Origin: JABDMH01 sp965223165
GTDB taxonomy: Bacteria; Bacteroidota; Bacteroidia; Chitinophagales; Saprospiraceae
Direction: 5' to 3'
Assembly (NCBI GenBank): GCA_965223165.1
Contig: CBDCVQ010000007.1
Span: 62,001 to 126,000 of the forward strand
Length of the DNA: 64,000 bases
Part shown: piece after piece, positions 44,355-53,047 of the stretch
Numbering within the stretch: the first letter of the stretch is position 1
Layout: each line of letters opens with the position of its first letter
Translations under genes and position numbers: made by a program
Notes under the pieces: generated by a model
The model's input: only the letters and a program-made list of their open reading frames with translations
Database searches by the model: none
Told to the model about the DNA's origin: nothing

Positions 44355-45823
44355 CAACCCGCATCGGGCGATTCGGGGTCTCGGTCATTGCCTTCCAAGT
44401 CGCGCCGAATAGTGACCAGTGGACGGGCCTGCTCTTGAGCTATCGACAGTGAATCCAGGTGATAGTCCCACTCGTCTGCATCGACAAAGAGAGCCGACTC
44501 GGCATCACCGTTGAGGCAGGGATCGCAAAAGTCGAAGAAGGCCGGGTGGTTACCCTCATCCACCAGCTCGTCCACCCGTACCACACAATTCTCAAAGCGG
44601 TATTGGAAGAAGCTCGGGTCCTGATCACCGACAGCGTCGAGCAGGGCAATCTCATCCCGACTCGATCCGTAGATGATCGAGTTTCGAAAGGTCATGTTGA
44701 GTTTGGCCGCAATGGGCTCCGTGCACAGCGCCGTGCCGTCCAAGCAGGTAAAGTTGCTCGCTCGCAAGGCCTCCGTGGTGGTCCCATAATTGGCCAGGGT
44801 GCAGTAGGAAAAATGGTAATTGCCCCCCAAGATAAAGCTGACACAACTGCTGCCGCTGGTATGAAAGAGGCAGTTTTCCGCCGTGATGTTGGCGTGATAG
44901 CCGGCGAGATCACTTCCCGAGGTGTTGAAGATTTGGGTATTGCGGAGGGTCACTTCTGCCAGCGAATCGACCAGCAAGCCGACAATGGCATTCTTGATGA
45001 TCGCGTGATTGATCAGGTGTCCTTTGGTCAGCGGCCCGAGCTGGATTCGTCCCCACTGACCGGCTACGTCGGCAAATTCGCTTTCCAGCCGATCACCTTG
45101 TATGACCACCGGCTCCTCAAAAGAGCCCTCCACCCGCAACTTGCCCTGATTGAAGAAATAGAGAATGCCGTCGTTGTAGGGCCCTCCATCGGCCGTCCGG
45201 CCAAAACCGCCATGCACGTAGACCTGCGTACCCGGCGGCATCACCAACGTACAGCTATCTATGATCAGGGCTCCAAACAGCACATATGGTTTGTCGTCGT
45301 CCCATACCCACTCGCCCAGTTGACATGTGTAAAGGCTCTGTGATCCACCCGCAAATCTGTTGGGCAGGTACACGGCATTTTGGCCCCAGGCCTCCAAGTG
45401 CACCGACTGCTGCGTACCGTTGGTCTCAAAGAGGAGACGCTCGTTGATGACAAAGGGGCTGGCTGAGAGGGGCTGATCCGGATCCACCGTCACCTCCAGA
45501 AAGGCGTGAATGCTATCTTCGGGAGGTATATCAATACTTGTTAGTTCCTGGCCATCGAGACCATCGACATTCATGCGAAAAAAGGTGTTGTCCCCTTCTT
45601 CAAACCAGATCCGGTTGATCTTGATAAACTTATTGTGCGGATTGTAGATCCGAAACGATCGCGTGGCGCTACCTCGCGCGGTAAAGACCGTATCAAAGGT
45701 CAGCGTGTCCAGGGAAAAACCCAGGGTGGCGGAGGCATCCGTGACAAACTCCTCCTTAGTGCAGGCGGACACCAGCAAGCACACCATCAGCCCAAGAAAA
45801 GTCAGATTTGGAGAGTGGCCCAT
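44336..45823 (-). CDS. Lipoprotein with right-handed parallel beta-helix
   Basis: I start at the ATG at 45823 (495 residues; an ATG 18 bp upstream lies inside the promoter). MGHSPNLTFLGLMVCLLVSACTKE is a lipoprotein signal with lipobox LVSAC. The mature start TLGFSLDTLTFDTVFTARGS and an IYNP repeat suggest an Ig-like domain, followed by a beta-helix with repeats such as NHAIIKNAIVGLLVDSLAEVTLRN. Such proteins are common in Bacteroidota with unknown roles. The 3' end overlaps the MFS gene. Confidence 0.8.
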   Translation of the reverse strand: MGHSPNLTFLGLMVCLLVSACTKEEFVTDASATLGFSLDTLTFDTVFTARGSATRSFRIYNPHNKFIKINRIWFEEGDNTFFRMNVDGLDGQELTSIDIPPEDSIHAFLEVTVDPDQPLSASPFVINERLLFETNGTQQSVHLEAWGQNAVYLPNRFAGGSQSLYTCQLGEWVWDDDKPYVLFGALIIDSCTLVMPPGTQVYVHGGFGRTADGGPYNDGILYFFNQGKLRVEGSFEEPVVIQGDRLESEFADVAGQWGRIQLGPLTKGHLINHAIIKNAIVGLLVDSLAEVTLRNTQIFNTSGSDLAGYHANITAENCLFHTSGSSCVSFILGGNYHFSYCTLANYGTTTEALRASNFTCLDGTALCTEPIAAKLNMTFRNSIIYGSSRDEIALLDAVGDQDPSFFQYRFENCVVRVDELVDEGNHPAFFDFCDPCLNGDAESALFVDADEWDYHLDSLSIAQEQARPLVTIRRDLEGNDRDPESPDAGCYEYSN

Positions 45824-45830
45824 ATCGGCG

Positions 45831-45838
45831 CAAATGTA
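45831..45838 (-). promoter_or_regulatory. -7 promoter element for the beta-helix lipoprotein gene
   Basis: Minus-strand TACATTTG fits TAnnTTTG and lies 8 nt before the chosen ATG, so the leader would be almost absent. It supports the start at 45823 over 45841. Confidence 0.45.
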
Positions 45839-46031
45839 CATATATGCGACTCTTTAAACGTGACCCACCCTGATTTATTCTCAGGCAAGCGGAGTTAGCG
45901 CAAGCTCGGCGACCGACCGGATCTCTCCGTGCCCACCAGACCTGAGACTCGGCGATGAAGCCCTGCAAATGAGACAGACCGTTGTGACTGCAAGACGACT
46001 CCTCCGGCAGATGGGTCGGCGCTTTTAGTGG

Positions 46032-46050
46032 TACATTTGACTTACTTTTG
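46032..46050 (+). promoter_or_regulatory. Two candidate -7 elements for the glycosyltransferase operon
   Basis: TACATTTG (46032-46039) and TACTTTTG (46043-46050) both fit TAnnTTTG, 20-30 nt before the ATG at 46070. No exact -33 TTTG was seen for either. Confidence 0.45.
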
Positions 46051-46069
46051 TGCACTCTTTGATCGCTCT

Positions 46070-46759
46070 ATGTCGTGCGTTGTCGATGTCATAATACCTG
46101 CATACAATGAGGAAAGCTCCATCGCCAAAGTGCTGGATGACATACCGGCTGCACTGGTCCGCGAGGTGCTGGTATGCGATAACGGCAGCACCGACCATAC
46201 GGCCACCGTGGCAAGCCGGCATGGAGCAACGGTGGTGGCCGCTCCTGAGCGGGGCTACGGAAGTGCCTGCTTGGCCGGGATCGCCCATATCCAGGCAAAG
46301 ACCGCTCATCCGGACGTCGTGGTCTTTCTCGATGGGGATTATTCCGATCACCCCGAAGAAATGGGCATGTTGATAGCACCTATCATGGAGGAGGATATGG
46401 ATCTGGTCATCGGATCGAGAGCCCTGGGCGACATGGAGGCGGGGGCCATGATGCCTCAGCAGATTTTTGGCAACTGGCTGGCCACGCACTTGATCCGGAT
46501 ATTTTATCGATATGTATTTACGGATCTGGGGCCCTTTCGAGCTATCAAATATGATCGCCTCATTGAGTTGCAAATGCAGGATCGCGATTTTGGTTGGACG
46601 GTGGAGATGCAGGTGAAGGCTGCCAAAATGAAATATCGGTGCCGGGAGGTGCCGGTCAGTTATCGGAAGCGAATCGGTGTCTCCAAAGTGTCTGGTACCA
46701 TCAAGGGCACGATACTGGCCGGGCACAAGATTCTCTGGACCATCTTCAAACACCTGTAG
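46070..46759 (+). CDS. Glycosyltransferase family 2, polyprenyl-phosphate-sugar synthase type
   Basis: I use the ATG at 46070 (229 residues); the preceding 14 codons overlap the promoter. It has the GT2 start VDVIIPAYNEESSIAKVL, the nucleotide-binding VCDNGSTDHTA, the metal-binding FLDGDYSDHP (DxD-like), and DLVIGSRALGD. FTDLGPFRAIKYDRL and GWTVEMQVKAAKMKYRCREVPV are typical of Dpm1-like enzymes. They transfer a sugar from a nucleotide to polyprenyl phosphate on the membrane. It is the first of three genes; the next starts 8 bp later. Confidence 0.88.
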   Translation: MSCVVDVIIPAYNEESSIAKVLDDIPAALVREVLVCDNGSTDHTATVASRHGATVVAAPERGYGSACLAGIAHIQAKTAHPDVVVFLDGDYSDHPEEMGMLIAPIMEEDMDLVIGSRALGDMEAGAMMPQQIFGNWLATHLIRIFYRYVFTDLGPFRAIKYDRLIELQMQDRDFGWTVEMQVKAAKMKYRCREVPVSYRKRIGVSKVSGTIKGTILAGHKILWTIFKHL

Positions 46760-46766
46760 CGACTAC

Positions 46767-48260
46767 ATGACGACGGTATACTATATCATTCTTGCCACCT
46801 ATTCGCTGGTGCTGATCTACATCACGATCTACTGCCTGATGCAGTTTCAACTGTTGTTTCACTACCGCCGATATCATCGCAAGGCCCTGGGTGATAGCTC
46901 GACCGACCGGATCATGCCGGACGCGGACCTTCCGATGGTGACGGTCCAACTGCCCATCTACAACGAGAAGTATGTGATCGAGCGATTGATTGACTCCATC
47001 TGTGCGCTCCATTACCCCAAAGACAAGCTGCAGATCCAGGTCTTGGACGACTCTACAGACGAGACCGTCGATCTGGTCACCAAGAAAGTGGCCGAATACC
47101 AATCGCAAGGATTTGACATCGAGCAGATCCGACGGACCGACCGTCAGGGCTTTAAGGCGGGCGCCTTGCGCGATGCGATGCAGTGGGTCAAGGGAGAATT
47201 TGTGGCCATCTTCGACGCGGATTTCTTGCCTCGTCAAGATTTTCTTAGAAAAACGATCAAGCATTTTGAGCGGGCAGAGGTGGGCGTCGTGCAGACTCGA
47301 TGGGAACACATCAATCAGGACTACTCGCTGATCACCCGCTTACAGGCTCTGCAACTCAACGTCCACTTTACCGTGGAACAGACGGGTCGCAGCGCTGCCA
47401 ACTTCATGCTGCAGTTTAACGGTACGGCCGGTGTGTGGCGTCGCGAGACCATTGAGGACGCCGGCGGATGGACCGATGACACGCTCACCGAAGATCTCGA
47501 TCTGAGCATACGCGCTCAACTGAAAGGCTGGCGCATCCTCTATCTCGAGGAGATTGGTTCTCCCGCCGAACTGCCGGCGGAAATGAACGGCTTCAAATCC
47601 CAGCAATTCCGATGGATGAAGGGTGGAGCCGAAACCGCCAAGAAAATGCTGCCGGCCGTGTGGCGCTCGAGCCTCTCGCTGGCCAAAAAGGTACATGCTA
47701 CGCTTCATCTGCTCGCGAGCACCGTCTTTATCTTCGTTTTTGCCCTTGGCATCCTGAGCGTGCCCTTACTATTGGCACTTCGGGCCCTTGATCTACCTGC
47801 GACCGTCTTTTCGTTTTTCATCATTGGCACCCTATCGATCGTCTGCGTGTACTACGTGGCCAATGTGACCAATCGATTTACCAATCCGGACAAGTCGCTG
47901 GCCAAAGATGTGGTCAAGTTTCTTTTTATGTTTCCGGTCTTTCTGGCCATGTCGATGGGGCTATCCCTGCACAACTCCATTGCGGTGCTTCAGGGCTATC
48001 TCGGGAGAAAATCAGCCTTCATCCGGACACCAAAATTTAACATTTACAACTTCAAAGACTCGCTTAAGAAGCGCAAGTACCTCACGGGCAAGCTGAGCTG
48101 GTCGACACTGAGTGAAGGTGCACTATGTGTGTATTTCATCTATGCGATTGTTTTGGGAATTCAGATAGATGATACATCTTTGATTCTGTTTCATATCCTG
48201 CTTGCCTTGGGCTATGGATCCATTTTCTTTTACTCGGTAAAGCATCTCAGTTTCAAATAG
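46767..48260 (+). CDS. Membrane-bound processive-type GT2 glycosyltransferase (cellulose synthase-like)
   Basis: The start is the ATG at 46767 (498 residues). An N-terminal helix (YIILATYSLVLIYITIYCL) is followed by a GT2 domain with VQLPIYNEKYVIERL, VLDDSTDETVDLV, FDADFLPRQDFL (DxD), LTEDLDLSIRAQLKG (ED), and QQFRWMKGGAETAKKM, a QxxRW motif. Four or more helices follow. It is similar in order to CsbB/CESA-like beta-glycan or lipid glycosyltransferases. It may build a polysaccharide or a glycolipid with its neighbours. Confidence 0.9.
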   Translation: MTTVYYIILATYSLVLIYITIYCLMQFQLLFHYRRYHRKALGDSSTDRIMPDADLPMVTVQLPIYNEKYVIERLIDSICALHYPKDKLQIQVLDDSTDETVDLVTKKVAEYQSQGFDIEQIRRTDRQGFKAGALRDAMQWVKGEFVAIFDADFLPRQDFLRKTIKHFERAEVGVVQTRWEHINQDYSLITRLQALQLNVHFTVEQTGRSAANFMLQFNGTAGVWRRETIEDAGGWTDDTLTEDLDLSIRAQLKGWRILYLEEIGSPAELPAEMNGFKSQQFRWMKGGAETAKKMLPAVWRSSLSLAKKVHATLHLLASTVFIFVFALGILSVPLLLALRALDLPATVFSFFIIGTLSIVCVYYVANVTNRFTNPDKSLAKDVVKFLFMFPVFLAMSMGLSLHNSIAVLQGYLGRKSAFIRTPKFNIYNFKDSLKKRKYLTGKLSWSTLSEGALCVYFIYAIVLGIQIDDTSLILFHILLALGYGSIFFYSVKHLSFK

Positions 48261-48266
48261 TCCGTC

Positions 48267-49607
48267 TTGAAATATTTAGTTGCAGCGGCTTGGATTGTGC
48301 TCATCTGCTGCATCGGATATTTGCCGGAGCAAAGTGACTTTCTACTGATTGGCGGTCTGTACGCTCCGCTGTTCTTTATGTATGTAGTGACGTATCGCAT
48401 GTTTACGTCGCATCACGATGTGTTGTTTTTCATCTTCGTGTCGATCGCACTGAGAGCTTGTCTGCTGTTTGCCTTCCCCAACCTATCGGACGACATCTAC
48501 CGCTTTCTCTGGGACGGCCACCTCGTCAACGATCAAGTCAGCCCCTACCTGTACAAGCCGTCGGAGTGGATGCTCCAAGAACCGACGAATCCCGCCTATG
48601 CGCTCTTGTTTGATCAACTGAATTCGCCGGACTACTACTCGATCTATCCGCCGGTTTGTCAATACATTTTTGTCCTCTGCGTCAAGGTCTTTCCCAATAG
48701 TCTCTTTTGGGCCACGGTACTGATGAAGGCCATTTTCCTCGTCGCAGAGATCGGCACCATCTATCTGCTGATGAAGCTGGTGCAGTCACTGGGATTTGTG
48801 TTTAAGCGAGTCCTGCTCTATGCGCTCAATCCACTGATCATCGTAGAGCTGTGCGGCAACTTACACTTTGAAGCCATCATGATTTTTGGACTGGTGGTGG
48901 GTCTGTGGTTCTTGGTACGCAAGCGATACAAGTTGATGGGCTTTTTTATGGCGATCTCCATTGGGGCCAAGCTCTTGCCCCTCCTATTTCTACCGTTCTT
49001 GCTGCGGCGACTGCGCTGGCGCTCGCTACTGATCTCGATGACGGTGCTGGCCACCACGCTGGTGCTGATGTTCGTCCCTTTCATCAGTGACGATTTGATC
49101 GCTCATGTCGGTAGCAGTGTCAACCTATACTTTCAAAAGTTTGAGTTTAATGCCAGCGTATACTATCTGCTGCGCTGGGTGGGCTTTCAATATCATGGGT
49201 ACAATCCCATTCAGACCCTTGGTCCCGCCCTTTCTATGACCACTTTCTTTGTGATCATGACGATGGCATTGTGGGAAGAGAAGCTGGATCTCCACTCCTT
49301 TTTTGACTCGCTGCTTCTGGCCTTCACGACCTACCTCCTACTAGCTACAACGGTACACCCCTGGTATCTGGCGCTGCCCATCGTTTTGTCGATATTCACC
49401 TATTACCGGTATCCCATCTTCTGGTCGGGCCTCATCTGCCTTACCTACATCAACTATATGTATCCCACCTATCATGAAAACCTATGGGTGGTAGCCTTTG
49501 AGTACCTGTGTGTCTATGGTCTGCTAAGTATCGAGCTGCTGAGGATTCCGATCGCTCGGATGGTGGCCGCCGGCATCAAGTTCTTCGGCATGCGGTGGGA
49601 TGACTGA
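48267..49607 (+). CDS. GT-C-type polyprenyl-phosphate-dependent glycosyltransferase-like membrane protein
   Basis: The 446-residue protein starts with TTG, 6 bp past the previous gene. It has about ten membrane helices. The first loop has LSDDIYRFLWDGHLVNDQ (about residues 73-90), an acidic DD motif in the place expected for a GT-C catalytic site, and YSIYPPVCQY. This fits mannosyltransferase-like GT-C/GT87 enzymes, which use polyprenyl-phosphate sugars. The first gene of the operon could supply that donor. Substrate is unknown. Confidence 0.75.
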   Translation: MKYLVAAAWIVLICCIGYLPEQSDFLLIGGLYAPLFFMYVVTYRMFTSHHDVLFFIFVSIALRACLLFAFPNLSDDIYRFLWDGHLVNDQVSPYLYKPSEWMLQEPTNPAYALLFDQLNSPDYYSIYPPVCQYIFVLCVKVFPNSLFWATVLMKAIFLVAEIGTIYLLMKLVQSLGFVFKRVLLYALNPLIIVELCGNLHFEAIMIFGLVVGLWFLVRKRYKLMGFFMAISIGAKLLPLLFLPFLLRRLRWRSLLISMTVLATTLVLMFVPFISDDLIAHVGSSVNLYFQKFEFNASVYYLLRWVGFQYHGYNPIQTLGPALSMTTFFVIMTMALWEEKLDLHSFFDSLLLAFTTYLLLATTVHPWYLALPIVLSIFTYYRYPIFWSGLICLTYINYMYPTYHENLWVVAFEYLCVYGLLSIELLRIPIARMVAAGIKFFGMRWDD

Positions 49608-49627
49608 GGCGACCGCCGATAGGGGGT

Positions 49628-49662
49628 AAAAAAAATGTGCTTCACCGGGAGGCAAAGCACAT
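49628..49662 (-). terminator. Rho-independent terminator after gldN
   Basis: Stem ATGTGCTT (49635-49642) pairs with AAGCACAT (49655-49662) around a 12-nt loop. On the minus strand eight T follow the stem. It lies 27 bp past the gldN stop and ends the gld operon. Confidence 0.9.
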
Positions 49663-49688
49663 CTATAAGGTGGTCTTCTATTTATTAT

Positions 49689-50582
49689 TTAGTAACTCCA
49701 GAGATCGTGCTCGAAGTTAAAAATAGAAGCTTTGATCTTCTCTGACTCCAACAGTCGCTGGATGCCACTATACAGATCGTCTCCGCGGAGGGAGGGATAA
49801 TCCTGCAGCCGGAATCCATCGACATTAGACTCCTTGTATATGTAACTCGAGAAAATGCGCATCTCAAAGAAGTCCTCCCAAGACAATGGATTAGCATCAT
49901 TGCCGGGGATGAAGACTTTGTGTCGCGCCAGGTATTCTCTTGCGTCCGGATAGTACAACCAAAACATGGGTTGCTCAAACAAGAACTCTCCCGTATTCTG
50001 ATCAAGCACATCACGCACCGGAGCTAGACCCAGGATGCGCACCTTGAGGCTGGAGCTTTCTTCATCAAAAAACCAGATCTCCTTGATTCGGAAGCGCTTG
50101 ATGTCTTCGTAGTTGATCTCATTCTTGACGATCGTCATCTCGTCCTCGTAAGTATCCGGATTGGTCACAAAGGCCGTGTCAACACTAAACAGCATGCCGT
50201 CCAGCTCCTCCGACGACAAGGGCGAGGTGAACTTCTCGTCCGAATAAGGCGTCATCTCTCCTGCTTCGACCGCATTGACCATGATCTCGAAAAAAGGAGC
50301 ATCCGGATAGGCGAAAGGTCGATTGATCTTTTCCCGGATGTCTAGCACCCGCCAGATTCTCTTCTCCCAAAACAGATCTGCTTCCCGCACGGGATCATAG
50401 GGCAGTACAAACCGCTCCTGCATGATCCGCTTCTCCACGATATCATCCAAAGGTGTGATAATCACCTCCTCCAACTCATCGGGATCGGATGACTCCGTCA
50501 CAATCTCCTCGGCGATTTGCCCATGGGACATAGCACTCAGACCGATGCCAAGCAGGAGAAGGAAAAATTTTGCCGCTTTCAT
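49689..50582 (-). CDS. gldN: Type IX secretion/gliding motility protein GldN
   Basis: GldN is a periplasmic component that forms the outer-membrane-associated ring of the T9SS with GldK. The 297-residue protein has a signal peptide (FFLLLLGIGLSAMSHG), then VLPYDPVREADLFWEKRIWRVLDIREK (about residues 58-84), the GldN hallmark, and FRIKEIWFFDEESSSLKVRILGLAP. YPDAREYLARHKVFIPGNDA is also typical. Length fits the family. It is the last of four genes, 21 bp after gldM, and is followed by a terminator. Confidence 0.97.
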   Translation of the reverse strand: MKAAKFFLLLLGIGLSAMSHGQIAEEIVTESSDPDELEEVIITPLDDIVEKRIMQERFVLPYDPVREADLFWEKRIWRVLDIREKINRPFAYPDAPFFEIMVNAVEAGEMTPYSDEKFTSPLSSEELDGMLFSVDTAFVTNPDTYEDEMTIVKNEINYEDIKRFRIKEIWFFDEESSSLKVRILGLAPVRDVLDQNTGEFLFEQPMFWLYYPDAREYLARHKVFIPGNDANPLSWEDFFEMRIFSSYIYKESNVDGFRLQDYPSLRGDDLYSGIQRLLESEKIKASIFNFEHDLWSY

Positions 50583-50603
50583 GCTGCTAAAGTATTAATT
50601 AAA

Positions 50604-52196
50604 TTACTGGATCTTGTACACCACCGATGACAGGGTCCGACCCACCGCATCGCCAGGACAATCACATTTAATGTTGTCAAATACAAAAATGTCGCCAGGT
50701 TTTGCCTTGTTGACCAGATCCTTTGTCTTCTGAACAAACTTGCCTCCTTTGTTGATGGAGGTCTCCGGATCTTGTCGCTTGGCAGCCCGGATCATGGTAA
50801 AACCACGGATGGAGCAACGAGCATCAAAATCAAACCCTTCCAACGTCGGGATCAACGCCTGCTGTGCTCTAAAGGTACCGTTGCCCATCTGACCGCCTTT
50901 CTTTCCACTCAGCGTAGGTACGGGATCAGGAATCTTCTTCACCCGAAAATCTTTAGCGACCCTAATACCAGGTGCGGCGACATTGATCTTGGCAAATTCA
51001 TTTATGCGCGTCTGTTTCTTCACGTTGACGATATACGTGCCATCGGAGCCTCGCTTGATCGTACCTTCACCACCGCCAGACATACTGACCTGAAGGGCAT
51101 TACTCGATACCCCAGCTGCCGAAATCTCGACAGGATTATCTACACCGATATAGAAGACATTCATCTTGGTAGCAGAAACGGAGACAGAGCGCTCACCCAC
51201 CTCATATTCGAAGGTTCGCTGATACGTGTCCACCTCTCCCGTCACCGGATTGGTTACTGAAATATCTGCGGTATAGGTCTTGATCCCCGCACCTCGTGCC
51301 GGTGCAGACCACTTTGCCACTCCGTTTTCGTCCGTAGGCAGATTGGCACCATTGACCCGGATGGAAACACCCGTATTAGAAGCCTGTGAAGCGGAGGCAC
51401 TCAGAAAGACTTCCGTCTCAAAGCTCTCTCCGTTGATCACGTAAGACTTTCTAGGCGCGGAGACGACCGTGAATTTGTCCAGCACGATCTCTTCACCCCC
51501 TACCTTGCCCATAAGATAGTTGAGTACGGCCGCTTCCGTTGCTTTGGCGTCGTTCTTAAACTTGCTGAAGATCGGCAATGTGGCTGCCAAAGGCATTTGT
51601 CGGAAGTTGTATGCCTCCCAGGAGCCATGCTTTTTCTTCTTCTTCGACTTGCGCCAAGTCTCGTCATCAATCATGAGCGCAATCTCCTGCTCAAATGTGG
51701 CCTTATCCGCGGAGTCAACGAGTTCGAGAAACTTCTCTCGATATTCCAGGATCTTGTCTTTGAGCTCTACGCCCTTTCCTTCATCCACCAACAGTCTCGT
51801 GGTTACGTCTTTATCTTTCTTGCCTTTCAGCTCCTCGATGCCTTGTACGACGATATAATCGCCTTCGTCTACGGCTCCGCTGTTGTCTCCGGCCTCATCG
51901 ATCATCTGCTCGACGATACCGTCGATATAATCTGAAAGTTCCTTGCTGTATTGGCGAGCGGGATCTACCCGTTCGGCGTACACCTCAAGCTCCTTCTTCT
52001 TCTTGGCTCGCTCCTTAATGATGCTAGGTAGTTGGCTGTTGGCCTCGTCCAGCGAATGGTTGGAGGACGTCAGACCTGTGTCTACCACTTTGAAGGCATT
52101 GAAGATCTCAGCGGAGACATTCAAGGCTAACAAAGCGGTCAACACCAAGTACATGATATTGATCATCAACTGGCGAGGTTCCTTAGGAATTGCCAT
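50604..52196 (-). CDS. gldM: Type IX secretion/gliding motility protein GldM
   Basis: GldM forms, with GldL, the proton-driven rotary motor of the T9SS and extends through the periplasm. The 530-residue protein has one N-terminal membrane helix (INIMYLVLTALLALNVSAEIF, about residues 12-32), then a coiled-coil helical domain and several beta domains (NAKSYVINGE-like and VFYIGVDNPVEISAAGV). The NVSAEI segment carries the helix residues that contact GldL. It lies 44 bp after gldL. Confidence 0.97.
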   Translation of the reverse strand: MAIPKEPRQLMINIMYLVLTALLALNVSAEIFNAFKVVDTGLTSSNHSLDEANSQLPSIIKERAKKKKELEVYAERVDPARQYSKELSDYIDGIVEQMIDEAGDNSGAVDEGDYIVVQGIEELKGKKDKDVTTRLLVDEGKGVELKDKILEYREKFLELVDSADKATFEQEIALMIDDETWRKSKKKKKHGSWEAYNFRQMPLAATLPIFSKFKNDAKATEAAVLNYLMGKVGGEEIVLDKFTVVSAPRKSYVINGESFETEVFLSASASQASNTGVSIRVNGANLPTDENGVAKWSAPARGAGIKTYTADISVTNPVTGEVDTYQRTFEYEVGERSVSVSATKMNVFYIGVDNPVEISAAGVSSNALQVSMSGGGEGTIKRGSDGTYIVNVKKQTRINEFAKINVAAPGIRVAKDFRVKKIPDPVPTLSGKKGGQMGNGTFRAQQALIPTLEGFDFDARCSIRGFTMIRAAKRQDPETSINKGGKFVQKTKDLVNKAKPGDIFVFDNIKCDCPGDAVGRTLSSVVYKIQ

Positions 52197-52240
52197 GTTA
52201 TTGCTTTTTAAGTTAGTTCACTAATATGGAATGAGTCTCC

Positions 52241-52846
52241 TTAGATCTCCCTTCTGGCACCGACGGGATTGGCCATTGCATCCAGCATGTTGCCGTATAC
52301 GTTGTTTAGTGATCCCAAGTTGCGATTCAGGGTAGAAATGTGCTCTCGATATTCCTTGGTGTCGTCGACCGTGTCGGTCAGCTCAGCCATGGCTTCGTTG
52401 AGCTTAGTGTAGAAGTTGTTCATGGTCTTGACCTGCTGGGCCGTGCCACTGAAGTCAACTTCTTGGAGCGCCCGTAGCGAACCTAAATTCTTTGACATCC
52501 CTCTGAGTTCGTCCAGCATGCCATTAAGCTGTGATTCAACTTTCTCGCCATCAAGCTGACGTACTTTTGAAGCACCATTGCTTGCCTTGGCAGTAAGGGG
52601 AGAAAGGTTGGCTTGGTAGTCACCTAGCCCCGGGTAAAGCTTGTCCCAGTAGTAATCTTTTTCGGGTGGGAGTAAACCTAAAATCAGGAATAGAAATGCC
52701 TCTGTCACCAGGCCAATGGTAATAGCCAGACCGCCCCAGGGCTCGCTGTTGATCTTGCCCAGGGCCCCGATCATCACAAGGGAGGCGCCAACGCCGATGA
52801 TCAGGTTTTTCAGGTATTTAAACCAATTATTCTTATAGAAAGCCAT
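52241..52846 (-). CDS. gldL: Type IX secretion/gliding motility protein GldL
   Basis: GldL is the inner-membrane motor subunit of the T9SS. The 201-residue protein has two membrane helices (about residues 14-30 and 37-58, ITIGLVTEAFLFLILGLLPP). The Glu in VTEAF is in the place of the Glu needed for proton coupling in other GldL proteins. YYWDKLYPGL follows, then a cytoplasmic coiled coil. It is slightly shorter than Flavobacterium GldL. The gldK-gldL gap of 201 bp is longer than usual. Confidence 0.96.
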   Translation of the reverse strand: MAFYKNNWFKYLKNLIIGVGASLVMIGALGKINSEPWGGLAITIGLVTEAFLFLILGLLPPEKDYYWDKLYPGLGDYQANLSPLTAKASNGASKVRQLDGEKVESQLNGMLDELRGMSKNLGSLRALQEVDFSGTAQQVKTMNNFYTKLNEAMAELTDTVDDTKEYREHISTLNRNLGSLNNVYGNMLDAMANPVGARREI

Positions 52847-53047
52847 CGTAAAACCGTTTAAAGAATTAATAATAAAAGAAAACCAATATCTATTACGTAA
52901 ATAGTATTCAACTTAGTGTACTGACCGAGAATGGTTTTCTATGATCGGAGGCGCGCAAACGACTCCAGCTGAAGTAGTTACTTCTGACCTGGGCTCAGCA
53001 CGCTTAGTCTAATCCGGGATGTGTACGGATTTGTCGCTAGACGGGTC

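Noticed and set aside
44459..45343. Plus-strand open frame of 294 codons
   Set aside because: It is antisense to the beta-helix lipoprotein gene, which has a lipobox, beta-helix repeats and a matching promoter.
52971..52984. Short inverted repeat GAAGTA-GT-TACTTC between gldL and gldK
   Set aside because: The stem is only 6 bp with a 2-nt loop, too tight to form a stable hairpin and without a T-run. It could be a chance palindrome.
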